In this document: in pieces, positions 18,726 to 27,427 of the stretch
How positions within the stretch are numbered: position 1 is the first letter of the stretch
Layout of the letters: every line of letters begins with the position of its first letter
Assembly (NCBI GenBank): GCA_902623175.1
Contig: CACNSR010000001.1
Coordinates: forward strand, 62,001 to 126,000
Direction of reading: 5' to 3'
Origin: Halieaceae bacterium
GTDB taxonomy: Bacteria; Pseudomonadota; Gammaproteobacteria; Pseudomonadales; Halieaceae
Length of the DNA: 64,000 nt
Translations under genes and position numbers: made by a program
The notes under the pieces: model-generated
What the model saw: only the letters and a program-made list of their open reading frames with translations
Databases searched by the model: none
What the model was told of the DNA's origin: nothing

Positions 18726-19751
18726 TCAGCCAGGGGCGTTTGCGCGTGCGAATGCGGTCGTCGCAAAGGCCATCGCCTCAAGCAGGATCCTCACGTCTGA
18801 CTCGGATTTGTGCGCATGCTCGCTCAGGTAACGCCGATACTGCCGGCCGCCGAACTGCCCTTGATACAGCCCCAGCATGTGACGGGTCACGTGATGCAGC
18901 CGTGCGCCATCGGCCAGCTGTTGTTCAATGTAGGGCACCATAGCGCCTATTATGGCCTTACGGTCTGGGCTGACCGCGTCGCTGGCGCCGAAGAGCCGCG
19001 TATCGACCTCATGGAGCAGCCACGGGTTCTGATAGGACGCGCGGCCGAGCATCACGCCATCAACGTGCTCAAGGTGCTGCTCGCAGGCATCCAGCGTTTC
19101 GATACCGCCGTTGATGACAATAGTGAGCTCGGGAAAGTCGCGCTTAAGGCGATACACCCAGTCGTAATTGAGCGGCGGGATCTCGCGGTTCTCTTTGGGG
19201 GAGAGTCCCTGCAACCAGGCTTTGCGCGCGTGCACAATGAACACCTCGGCACCCCCAGAGGCCACTGTGCCCACAAAGTCGACTAGTTCGGAGTAGCACT
19301 CCTGGTGATCAATACCGATGCGGTGCTTGACGGTTACAGGTATCTTGCAGGCGTCACGCATCGCGGTAATGCAGTCACGTACTAAGGCAGGCTCGGCCAT
19401 GAGGCAGGCACCAAACCGGCCGTTTTGCACTCGGTCACTCGGGCAACCGCAGTTCAGGTTGATCTCGTCGTAACCCCACTCTTCACCGAGCGCCGCGCAC
19501 TGGGCGAGTTCGGCGGCTACAGCGCCGCCCAACTGCAAGGCCACGGGGTGTTCCTCCTCATTAAAGCGTAAATGTCGCTCGACATCCCCATGTAGCAGCG
19601 CGCCGGTGGTGACCATCTCGGTATAGACCCGCGCTTCGCGCGTTAGCGTGCGCCAAAAGCGCCGGCAGTGCCGGTCGGTCCAGTCCATGCAGGGCGCCGT
19701 GCTGAAGCGCCAGGGGCTTTGGAGGTCGCTGTGAGGATTCAGATCTGTCAT
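18726..19751 (-). CDS. dusA: tRNA-dihydrouridine(20/20a) synthase DusA
   Basis: FMN-dependent reductase that forms dihydrouridine in the D-loop of tRNAs. It is 341 residues, a TIM-barrel plus helical domain. STAPCMDWTDRHCRRF near residue 17 and NLNCGCPSDRVQNGRFGACLM-like sequence near residue 98 are DusA-specific, with C103 the catalytic acid. VKHRIGID and the flavin-phosphate region INGGIET / GVMLGRASYQNPW are also present. The C-terminus includes MLGLYQGQFGGRQYRR, typical of subfamily A. It appears to be a single-gene unit; the 268 bases on its 3' side hold no gene. Confidence 0.96.
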   Translation of the reverse strand: MTDLNPHSDLQSPWRFSTAPCMDWTDRHCRRFWRTLTREARVYTEMVTTGALLHGDVERHLRFNEEEHPVALQLGGAVAAELAQCAALGEEWGYDEINLNCGCPSDRVQNGRFGACLMAEPALVRDCITAMRDACKIPVTVKHRIGIDHQECYSELVDFVGTVASGGAEVFIVHARKAWLQGLSPKENREIPPLNYDWVYRLKRDFPELTIVINGGIETLDACEQHLEHVDGVMLGRASYQNPWLLHEVDTRLFGASDAVSPDRKAIIGAMVPYIEQQLADGARLHHVTRHMLGLYQGQFGGRQYRRYLSEHAHKSESDVRILLEAMAFATTAFARANAPG

Positions 19752-19976
19752 CCAGTACCGCCCGTAGGAGGTTGAAACGCAATGTGCCGTGTTGAGGTGT
19801 CACGTCGTATCGCCCTTGGAGGTTGGTAGAATACCGCCTCCAGCCAAAATCCCCAGTCGTCGGCGCGGTAAAATCACCGGCCGAACGGTCACAAAAGTCC
19901 GCCACAATCGTTACGCGTGGAGCACCACTGAGCACTGATTAGATCTCAATCAGCCATTACTAAAGAGGGAACCCTC

Positions 19977-21620
19977 ATGCCCACACCACTCCGTCGCCGC
20001 TCGTTACTTCAAGGCGCCGGTGCGTCCCTCGGGGCGATATCATTACGAGGGTTTGCCATCGATAAACCCACTGCCGCGCACTTCAGCCACGGCATTGCCA
20101 GCGGCGACCCGCTGTCCGATCGAGTCATCCTCTGGACGCGGGTATTACCAGGTAGCGGTAATGCCGAGACGGTGTCCTGCACCTGGCAGGTGGCCACTGA
20201 TGGGACTTTCGATACGATCATTGCCAGCGGCGAGGCGATTGGCCGAGCCGAGCGGGATTACACCGTAAAGGTTGATGCCGCAGGCCTCGCTCCTGGCCAA
20301 AGCTACTGCTACCGCTTTATCGCCAATGGCGTGATTTCACCCATCGGCTGCACTCGCACTCTGCCCCTGGGGGCGGTGAGCGAGTTCAAACTGGCGGTGG
20401 CGTCGTGTTCGAATTACCCACAGGGTTTCTTTCATGCTTACCGCGATATCGCCGAGTCCGAGCTTAATGTGGTGCTGCACCTCGGCGATTACCTCTACGA
20501 GTACCCGATGGGCAAGTACGTGAACCCTGTTGCTGAGAAGACACTGGGGCGCAAGGTCGAGCCCGAACATGAAATCCTGATACTCGAGGATTACCGCATG
20601 CGTCACGGTCTGTACCGCACCGATCCGGACCTGCAAGCGGCCCACGCGGCGCACGCGTGGATCACGGTCTGGGACGACCACGAGATGATGAATGACACCT
20701 GGCGCGCGGGAGCTGAAAACCACGATAAAGGCGAGGGCGATTTCATTCAGCGCATTCATGCTGCCCGGCAGGCCTACCACGAGTGGATGCCGATCCGCAC
20801 CGGTGCCGAGGGCGATCAGGGGGTGATCTATCGCGCGTTTCAGATCGGTGACCTCGCCGATCTCATCATGCTCGACACCCGCTTGGTGGGCCGCGACGAG
20901 CAGCTCGATTACGGCAAAGATATCGAGCAGGCCGGCAGCGTGGAGGCGTTTCTGAAAAGTGATCTCTACAACCCTGACCGACAGATGCTGGGTAAAGAAC
21001 AGGAGTCGTGGTTACAGAAAGCACTGCAAAGCAGCAAAAGCCGCGGTGCTACCTGGCAGGTAATTGGCCAGCAGGTACTCATGGGTAAGCTCAATATCCC
21101 GGTCATACCGCCCGAGGAGATCGCCAAGCTTGAGCTCTCGGAGTACGCCCGACCTCGATTCGAGCAGGCCCAGCAGCTTGCCCCGTATGGCTTGCCCTCC
21201 AACCTCGATGCTTGGGACGGCTACCCTGCAGCGCGAGAGCGGCTGTTTGCCATGCTCAGCGCTGACGCTACCAACCCGATCTCTTTGGCCGGCGATACCC
21301 ATAATGGTTGGGCATTTAATCTGACCAATGCTCAAGGCGAGGCGGTGGGCGTGGAGTGGGGCACTCCGGGGGTTTCAAGCCCGGGGCTTGAGAACTATGT
21401 GCCGCTGCCCCCGGAGCAGATGCAGGCGCTCCTGCAAGGCGCCAGCCCTGAGTTGGTGGCATGTGACACTTCCCAGCGGGGTTGGACACAGGTCACGCTC
21501 ACCCCCGAGGCTGCCACAGCTGAGTGGCAGTTTGTGTCCTCAGTGACTGAACTCACTTACACCACCCAGACCGGCCCTGAGCTTATGATAAGCGCCGGAC
21601 ACCGACGACTGAAGGTGTGA
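19977..21620 (+). CDS. phoD: PhoD family alkaline phosphatase/phosphodiesterase, Tat-exported
   Basis: Extracytoplasmic metallophosphatase of the PhoD family, 547 residues. The N-terminus carries a twin-arginine signal (RRRSLLQ, residues 6-12, then a mild hydrophobic stretch), so it is exported folded. An N-terminal Fn3-like domain (about 35-135) precedes the catalytic domain, which has ASCSNYPQGFFHAYRD, HLGDYLYEYP, WDDHEMMNDTW and GDTHNGWAF as the metal-ligand regions. PhoD enzymes bind calcium plus iron and release phosphate from mono- and diesters. AGAGGGAA lies just before the ATG at 19977. No Pho box is recognisable by eye. Confidence 0.93.
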   Translation: MPTPLRRRSLLQGAGASLGAISLRGFAIDKPTAAHFSHGIASGDPLSDRVILWTRVLPGSGNAETVSCTWQVATDGTFDTIIASGEAIGRAERDYTVKVDAAGLAPGQSYCYRFIANGVISPIGCTRTLPLGAVSEFKLAVASCSNYPQGFFHAYRDIAESELNVVLHLGDYLYEYPMGKYVNPVAEKTLGRKVEPEHEILILEDYRMRHGLYRTDPDLQAAHAAHAWITVWDDHEMMNDTWRAGAENHDKGEGDFIQRIHAARQAYHEWMPIRTGAEGDQGVIYRAFQIGDLADLIMLDTRLVGRDEQLDYGKDIEQAGSVEAFLKSDLYNPDRQMLGKEQESWLQKALQSSKSRGATWQVIGQQVLMGKLNIPVIPPEEIAKLELSEYARPRFEQAQQLAPYGLPSNLDAWDGYPAARERLFAMLSADATNPISLAGDTHNGWAFNLTNAQGEAVGVEWGTPGVSSPGLENYVPLPPEQMQALLQGASPELVACDTSQRGWTQVTLTPEAATAEWQFVSSVTELTYTTQTGPELMISAGHRRLKV

Positions 21621-21832
21621 GGTCTCAGCGCGCCCGGGGCCCGTGCGGCTGCCGCTATGGCTCCTCGCAGCCATCATCAGGCCGCATAGCCCCCTGAATT
21701 ACCAGTCGCGCATTCAATTTGAAGAAGCGGCATAATTTCGGCTTTCTCTCATGGTGAATGGTTACCTAATGGGGTGAAGGTCATCATAACGGCCGCTTTC
21801 TTGGGGCTGAGGTCTGTGCTCAAATCTGCTCC

Positions 21833-22762
21833 ATGAGAGACGCACCTCAACTGCTGATTGTAGCCGCCGAATCGGCGCCCTGGACCGACGCTGTGATGGC
21901 TCTGGCATCACCGCATCGCCGCGCAGTGGTCGTAGCCCCAAAGGATGAAATAGAGGTCTCTGCGGTGGAAGTCGTGGTGGGTGCGCCACCCGATCTCGTC
22001 GCCCCGATTACGCACTGTCCGGGACTGCGCTGGGTGCAAAGCACCTGGGCAGGCATCGACGCCATCGCTCACTTTGCCAGTGAGACGCTTCAAATTACGC
22101 CGCTGAGAGGCGTGTTCGGGCCCGCCATGGCCGAGTACGTTATGGCATGGCTGCTGGCGATAGAGCGCAATGTGATCACCCGCTCGTCACATACCCATTG
22201 GTCGCCTTCCCCTGAGCCGCGCATCACGGGCAAGCGCCTTGGGATTATGGGTACCGGCGGTATCGGCACCGCCATCGCTCTCGCTGCAAGATTGTTTGGA
22301 TTAGTCGTCTCTGGACTGAATTCCGACGGCCGCGCCGTGGATGGCTTTACCAACTGCTACCGAAGTGCAGACCGACTGGCCTTTTCAGAAGGGCTTGATT
22401 ATCTGGTCAGCGCGCTACCGCAAACCTCGCAGACGGATAACCTGATTGATCACGAGTTACTGATGCGGCTTAACCCACAGGCTATCGTGATGAATGTAGG
22501 CAGAGGCAATGCCTTGGTGGAAGCAGAATTGATCGCGTCACTCAATGCAGGCCACTTGAGAGCAGCTGTGCTCGATGTTTTCCGGGAAGAGCCCCTGCCC
22601 AGTGATGATCCGCTCTGGTCAACGCCAGGCGTGCACATTACCTCTCACACCGCGGGCCCCACCCCGGATCAAGCGATTGGCGAGGTGTTCGAACGCAATC
22701 TTAAGCTGTATATCGCTGGGGAGTCCCTTAACGATGCCGTGGTGGCAGGCCGCGGTTACTGA
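21833..22762 (+). CDS. D-2-hydroxyacid dehydrogenase (GhrA-like)
   Basis: NAD(P)-dependent reductase of 2-oxo acids such as glyoxylate or hydroxypyruvate, 309 residues. The nucleotide fold begins with GIMGTGGIGTAIAL (residues 137-150). The catalytic triad is present: R224 in NVGRGNAL, E253 in REEPLP and H272 in TSHTAGP. Length and the SHTAGPT ending fit the GhrA/YcdW-like branch rather than SerA, which would carry an ACT domain. There is a 36-base gap to the next small gene on the same strand, so the two may be co-transcribed. The physiological substrate is not evident. Confidence 0.9.
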   Translation: MRDAPQLLIVAAESAPWTDAVMALASPHRRAVVVAPKDEIEVSAVEVVVGAPPDLVAPITHCPGLRWVQSTWAGIDAIAHFASETLQITPLRGVFGPAMAEYVMAWLLAIERNVITRSSHTHWSPSPEPRITGKRLGIMGTGGIGTAIALAARLFGLVVSGLNSDGRAVDGFTNCYRSADRLAFSEGLDYLVSALPQTSQTDNLIDHELLMRLNPQAIVMNVGRGNALVEAELIASLNAGHLRAAVLDVFREEPLPSDDPLWSTPGVHITSHTAGPTPDQAIGEVFERNLKLYIAGESLNDAVVAGRGY

Positions 22763-22798
22763 CCGTTTTGTGCCATGTGCAGATAGGGGGAGCCTAGC

Positions 22799-23116
22799 AT
22801 GCATTACCTCTTTGAAGTTACCGCCAAGCCTGGCTACTCCATCGAGCAATACGCCGAGTCCTGGGTGCGGGCTAGCGAGTTGATTCAGCGGGCGCCGGGC
22901 GCGCAGGGCACGCGCTTACACCGCAAGATTGGCGACGAGCGCACTGCCTTGGCGATCGCCACGTGGAAGAGCAAGGCCGCGCGGGATGCTTCTCAGGCAT
23001 TACTCCCGGGCGCGGTGCAAAAGATCATTGAGGCTCAAGTGCCGTTTGTAGAGATCCGTTTTATCGGTGAGTTCGAGGCTCCCGACTGGGAGGTGCTTCC
23101 TCCTGATTGGCAGTAG
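22799..23116 (+). CDS. Dimeric alpha-beta barrel (ABM-like) protein
   Basis: 105-residue protein with the size and beta-alpha-beta pattern of the dimeric alpha/beta barrel superfamily (antibiotic biosynthesis monooxygenase/Dabb-like): FEVTAKPGYSIEQYAESW at the N-terminus, then TALAIATWKSKAARDASQ. Catalytic residues are not recognisable, so no activity is claimed. The ATG at 22799 follows a GGGGGAG ribosome binding site and is 36 bases after the dehydrogenase. The following 260 bases contain an open frame (to 23372) that overlaps this gene and shows no convincing start or homology; I leave it out. Confidence 0.7.
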   Translation: MHYLFEVTAKPGYSIEQYAESWVRASELIQRAPGAQGTRLHRKIGDERTALAIATWKSKAARDASQALLPGAVQKIIEAQVPFVEIRFIGEFEAPDWEVLPPDWQ

Positions 23117-23376
23117 CCCTCGATCCACAGGCTTCACGTCCAGTCGCACGCTGGTTGCGTGCGGCGACTCCGCTGTCTCTCTTAGCCGCGGCCCTCGCAT
23201 CCAGCATTGGGGTCATAGGCCTGCCGGGCGCTTGCTAGATTCAGCGCAAGAATTGGTGGCGCGCTTTGGCGGTGAAGCGAGGGTGAGCATCGCTAAACTG
23301 CCTGTTTATTGTAAGCGGGACGAGGCGGGAGTGGCGGCCGCGGCGCGGCGCGTGCTACCGATTGGGTTGTGAAAGA

Positions 23377-23844
23377 TTAGTCTGACGCGTAGGCATTATC
23401 ACCCACCTGGCCCGCCATGTAGGGGGGCAGGTCAGCCTCGTTATACAGCGTGACCACGTAGTCCCCGGCCGAGGGGTTTAGGCGCAGGGGCTTGATCTCG
23501 GTCTGGTAGAAGTCGTCGTACCAGAAGGTCACCGCTGAGCATTCCGATGGGAAGCGCACCATCAAGGCCACGTCATTGACGTCGGGCTCGCCCTCGAGGA
23601 TCCGCACCGGCCGGGGGATATTTAGGTAGTTGCCCCGGGCGTCGGGATAGAGGTCCGAGTTACCCAAAGCAATGGCGTATTCGCGCATGCGCTCGGCATC
23701 CAAGGTGCGCCCGGCGACCAACATTATCACCGGCTTCTTGCTGTCGCAGGTCATGTCGATGTTTATGTTGTTGGTAGCCAAAACTCGGCTTACGCCCAGT
23801 GCTGCGAAGCACAGCCCTAGGGCGGCTTTGGTAACTACGTTCAT
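23377..23844 (-). CDS. Secreted DUF1330-like protein
   Basis: 155-residue protein with a signal peptide (residues 1-23, LGLCFAALGVSRVLA). The mature part carries the pattern of DUF1330 ferredoxin-like-fold proteins: ERMREYAIALG, then MVRFPSECSAVTFWYDDFYQTEIKPLR near the C-terminal half. DUF1330 has no settled function. Two cysteines remain in the mature part (in DMTCDS and SECSA) and could pair in the periplasm. It lies 62 bases downstream of the M20 amidohydrolase on the same strand, so the two may be transcribed together. Confidence 0.7.
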   Translation of the reverse strand: MNVVTKAALGLCFAALGVSRVLATNNINIDMTCDSKKPVIMLVAGRTLDAERMREYAIALGNSDLYPDARGNYLNIPRPVRILEGEPDVNDVALMVRFPSECSAVTFWYDDFYQTEIKPLRLNPSAGDYVVTLYNEADLPPYMAGQVGDNAYASD

Positions 23845-23906
23845 AGCGTGTCCTTTTTTCTTCTATGTTCTGGTGCTTTTTTAGATGTACTGAATGGTGT
23901 GCGCGG

Positions 23907-25400
23907 CTAGCGCCGGTAATCCAGCGGTGGATCGCGGTCGCCCAACAAGGGGACGTAGGCAAAATCGGGCCCGCGCCGATCGTTGAGTTCAGCGGTGGCT
24001 GCGGTCACGAGATCAGGCTTGCTTAGCAGCTCAATTGCCGTGGCCGCCAGTACCTCAGCTGCAAGCAAAGTGCCTTTGTGCGCCAGCGACGTGCCTCCCG
24101 TGGCTACTGCTTGCCAGGTGTGCAGGCCTGTACCCGGTATAAAAGTTGCCGTACGGAGTCCAACGGTGGGCACGTTCCAGCTCACGTCTCCGACATCGGT
24201 AGAGCCCTTGCTTTGTTTAATGGCAAAGGGCTCGATCTCGCCTTCCGAACCCGGCTCGTAACGCCCGCTGGGAAGGGTCTTGGCAATTTCGGCGGCAAAC
24301 GCCTGATCGGTCTCATCGTACTGCGGCCCGCCCAGTGCCAACAGATGATCATAAGCTACCCGCGCAAGCACCTCGTTGGGCAGCACGCTGTGGTTGCCGT
24401 GAATCACTTCATAGTTCAGCGCGGTGCCTGTTCCGAGCGCGGCGGCCTGTGCCGCGGCAATCACGCGATCCCACAGGGTGGCGAGCACGCCTGCATTGGG
24501 ATGGCGCACGTAGTAAAAGCTCTCGGCGAAGTTCGGCACCACATTTGGGGCGGTGCCGCCTTCGGTGATCACATAGTGGATGCGGGTCTGCTCGGGCACG
24601 TGCTCACGCATTAGGTTGACCATAAAGTTCATGGCCTCTATGGCATCGAGCGCCGAGCGACCCCGCTCGGGTCCGGCCGCCGCGTGAGAGGACACTCCTG
24701 AGAACCGGAACTTCGCCGATTTATTTGCGAGTGAGCTCGAGGGGCTGGCGGTGTTGTCATCGCCAGGATGCCAGTGCAGCGCCACATCAACGTCATCAAA
24801 GGCACCAGCGCGGACCAAATAAACCTTACCCGAGCCGCCTTCTTCGGCCGGCGTGCCATAAAAACGAACCGTGCCGGGCTGGCCAGATGCTATGAGCCAG
24901 TCTTTAACTGCTAGTGCCGCACCGAGTGAGCCCGCGCCGAACAGGTTATGCCCGCAGGCGTGGCCGTTTGGTTTACCCTCAATCGTTTCAGTGTAGGGCA
25001 CTGCGGCCTGAGAAATCCCGGGCAGGGCGTCGAACTCACCCATGATGCCAATTACTGGCGCGCCGGTCCCGAAACTGGCGGTAAACGCGGTGGGAATGTC
25101 GCTGATGCCCGCGTTGATCTCAAAGCCAGCTTCGGCGAGGGTGCTTTGCAGGAGCCCGCTAGATTGGGTCTCGAGATAACCGAGCTCCGCCCACTCCCAG
25201 AGCTGGTCTGCCACGGTGATGACGGTCTGCGCATGAGGGCTGACCCGCGTGAGTGTTCTCTCTGATGCGCCTTCAGCATCGCCGAACGCACTGAACGTGT
25301 GCGTCGCGAACCAAGCGCTGACCAGGGCAGCTAAGAGCGGTTTTGCAGCTATCGAGTGACGCTTATTGGAGCGCTTCAGGTGGTGCATTGTCGATGTCAT
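23907..25400 (-). CDS. Secreted M20 family amidohydrolase (AbgB-like)
   Basis: Zinc-dependent amidohydrolase/peptidase of the M20D family, most like the B subunit of aminobenzoyl-glutamate hydrolase. It is about 497 residues with an N-terminal signal (hydrophobic PLLAALVSAWFATHTFSAF). Metal-site regions are MGEFDALPG, NGHACGHNLFG, PAEEGGSGK and the closing HTWQAVATGG region. The dimerisation domain includes KSAKFRFSGVSSHAAAGPE. The open frame extends to 25541, but the ATG at 25400 (with a second at 25388) places the signal peptide correctly; the ribosome binding site is weak either way. Substrate is unknown; export suggests scavenging of acylated amino acids. Confidence 0.87.
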   Translation of the reverse strand: MTSTMHHLKRSNKRHSIAAKPLLAALVSAWFATHTFSAFGDAEGASERTLTRVSPHAQTVITVADQLWEWAELGYLETQSSGLLQSTLAEAGFEINAGISDIPTAFTASFGTGAPVIGIMGEFDALPGISQAAVPYTETIEGKPNGHACGHNLFGAGSLGAALAVKDWLIASGQPGTVRFYGTPAEEGGSGKVYLVRAGAFDDVDVALHWHPGDDNTASPSSSLANKSAKFRFSGVSSHAAAGPERGRSALDAIEAMNFMVNLMREHVPEQTRIHYVITEGGTAPNVVPNFAESFYYVRHPNAGVLATLWDRVIAAAQAAALGTGTALNYEVIHGNHSVLPNEVLARVAYDHLLALGGPQYDETDQAFAAEIAKTLPSGRYEPGSEGEIEPFAIKQSKGSTDVGDVSWNVPTVGLRTATFIPGTGLHTWQAVATGGTSLAHKGTLLAAEVLAATAIELLSKPDLVTAATAELNDRRGPDFAYVPLLGDRDPPLDYRR

Positions 25401-25743
25401 TGTTGGGTCCAGATTACGGTCTAGCGTGGTTTGGTCTGGAGAGTGTCTGTATTGAGAAGTGTGCGCCAGAAAAATCAGGTTGAGTAGGGTGTGGTTCATA
25501 GCGTTGCCTGGGATCATACGCCGCCCGCAGAAAAGGCGCACGCCACTAGCTTTAGATGCGGCCGGTTTCGGAAGCTGTATGCAACTCGCGGGAGAAGGCG
25601 TCCGAGAAGGTCAAGGGTACAAGTGACGATTGATGCTGTATCGTGCGGGGCTCGTTCCAATGACACTTTGTGGCGAGGTGAACCGGTGCGGTTCGCTCGC
25701 CTTGAGAAGCAACATCTAACACATTCGACCGGTAGAGAGACGC

Positions 25744-26763
25744 ATGACGATGAATAGACAGTGGCTTTTGCACGAGCGCCCGGTGGGCATGATCGGCCCA
25801 GAACATTTTAAGTACGTAGAGACCGACATCCCCGAACCCGGTGAGGGTGAAGTGCTGATTCGCAACCTAGTGTTCTCTTTTGATCCCACCCAGCGTGGCT
25901 GGACTATGGACCGCGAGAGCTACCTGCCGCCAGTGCAGATTGGTGAGCCCATGCGCGCTGGTTGCGTAGCGCAAGTGGTGAAGTCGAACCATGCAGATTT
26001 TTCAGCGGGTCAAATGGTGCAGGCCACCAACGGTTGGCAGGACTATGCGGTCGTTGACCCCGCGCACTCGCCCTCGAGCCTAAGGTCTATGCCCGAAGGC
26101 GCCCCCCCTGAAATGATGCTGTCGGTACTGGGTGTAACGGGTCTCACGGCTTACTTTGGTTTGTTGGACCTGGGCGATCCCCAGCCCGGTGAGACGGTGC
26201 TCGTCTCCGGTGCGGCGGGTGCCACGGGCTCGGTTGCCGGCCAAATCGCTAAGATAAGAGGCTGCCGCGTGGTCGGTATTGCAGGTGGCCCCAAAAAGTG
26301 TGCCTGGTTGACCAACGAGGCGGGCTTTGATCACGCCATTGATTATAAGCTAGGCAGTCTCGATCAGCAGATTGCCGATGCTTGCCCCGAAAAATGGAAT
26401 GTGTTTTTCGACAACGTCGGTGGCGCCACCCTCGAGGCGGCCCTTAATCACTTGAACATGCGTTCGAGGGTCGTCATGTGTGGTGGTATCGCCAACTATA
26501 ACGCAACGACGCCTCAGCCGGGCCCAACCAACATCATGAACCTGGTCATCATGCGCAGCCGCATGGAGGGCTTTATCGTGCTCGACTACTTGCCGCGCGC
26601 AGGGGAGGCGATCAAAGACCTGCTTGGTTGGATCGGTGAAGGCAAGCTCAAGTACCAAATCGACATGCAGGAAGGGTTTGAGAACATCCCGAAGACCTTA
26701 CAGCGACTGTTTACGGGCAAGAACCTCGGTAAACAGCTGCTTAAGGTCGCTGACCCCGATTAG
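25744..26763 (+). CDS. MDR family NADP-dependent oxidoreductase (CurA-like)
   Basis: Zinc-free medium-chain reductase, 339 residues, of the curcumin/leukotriene-B4 reductase type that reduces enone double bonds with NADPH. Diagnostic stretches are FSFDPTQRGWTMD, MLSVLGVTGLTAYFGL and the Rossmann motif VSGAAGATGSVAGQIAK; zinc ligands are absent, as expected. The C-terminus reads FENIPKTLQRLFTGKNLGKQ, typical of the family. Two in-frame starts (25744 and 25750) are close together; the choice does not affect the call. It stands alone between divergent and unrelated neighbours. Confidence 0.92.
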   Translation: MTMNRQWLLHERPVGMIGPEHFKYVETDIPEPGEGEVLIRNLVFSFDPTQRGWTMDRESYLPPVQIGEPMRAGCVAQVVKSNHADFSAGQMVQATNGWQDYAVVDPAHSPSSLRSMPEGAPPEMMLSVLGVTGLTAYFGLLDLGDPQPGETVLVSGAAGATGSVAGQIAKIRGCRVVGIAGGPKKCAWLTNEAGFDHAIDYKLGSLDQQIADACPEKWNVFFDNVGGATLEAALNHLNMRSRVVMCGGIANYNATTPQPGPTNIMNLVIMRSRMEGFIVLDYLPRAGEAIKDLLGWIGEGKLKYQIDMQEGFENIPKTLQRLFTGKNLGKQLLKVADPD

Positions 26764-26932
26764 ACCTTGGCCTGCGATCGCAGGGGACACTAGCTAATAT
26801 TCGCACCCGAGCCTTTTTTGAGCGGTTCGGGGAGCGCTATGCGCCTCAAAAGTGTTGCTTTGGGATGATTTTTTTCGATCCGCGGCCCTGTGGCTTGCCG
26901 TATAGAGGCCCAAGTAAACGGAGAGTGCACGG

Positions 26933-27427
26933 ATGATTCAATTCATTCTCAATGGCCAAGCCGTTCAAACCGAAGTTGACCCTAATACCCCGCTATTATG
27001 GGTTGTTCGCGACCATTTCAAGCTTAAGGGCTCCAAGTTTGGCTGTGGTGCCGGTTTATGCGGTGCCTGCACTATGCACGTAAACGGAGCGGCGCTGAAA
27101 ACCTGCGTGACGCCGATCGCGGCGGCGGCTAACAAATCGATTACGACCATTGAGGGTTTGGGCACGCCTGAGGATTTGCACCCTTTGCAGGCAGCGTGGC
27201 ACGAGCACGCAGTTCCTCAATGCGGCTACTGCCAGTCGGGCCAAATTATGGCTGCGGCGGCGCTGCTCGACGCCAATCCCAATCCCAGCAGCGATGAGAT
27301 AGACGCCGCCATGGCGGGGAATATCTGCCGCTGCGGTTGTTACCCCCGTATCAAGCGCGCGATCCAGTCAGTTAGCGAAAACGCGCTCGCTTACGATGCC
27401 ATGTCGCAGACTGAGGGCAGAGCATGA
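26933..27427 (+). CDS. 2Fe-2S subunit of isoquinoline 1-oxidoreductase-like enzyme
   Basis: Small electron-transfer subunit (164 residues) of a molybdenum hydroxylase. The N-terminal plant-type cluster uses C38, C43, C46 and C58; the C-terminal cluster uses C97, C100, C132 and C134 (QCGYC and ICRCGC). The two-subunit arrangement with no FAD subunit matches IorAB (isoquinoline or aldehyde oxidoreductases). The stop overlaps the start of the large subunit by 4 bases (ATGA), so the two are translationally coupled. An electron acceptor such as a cytochrome is not encoded nearby. Confidence 0.93.
   Translation: MIQFILNGQAVQTEVDPNTPLLWVVRDHFKLKGSKFGCGAGLCGACTMHVNGAALKTCVTPIAAAANKSITTIEGLGTPEDLHPLQAAWHEHAVPQCGYCQSGQIMAAAALLDANPNPSSDEIDAAMAGNICRCGCYPRIKRAIQSVSENALAYDAMSQTEGRA

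Noticed and set aside
23067-23372. 101-residue open frame after the ABM-like gene
   Set aside because: It overlaps that gene by 50 bases, has no clear ribosome binding site and shows no family; only the C-terminal 50 residues look mildly protein-like.
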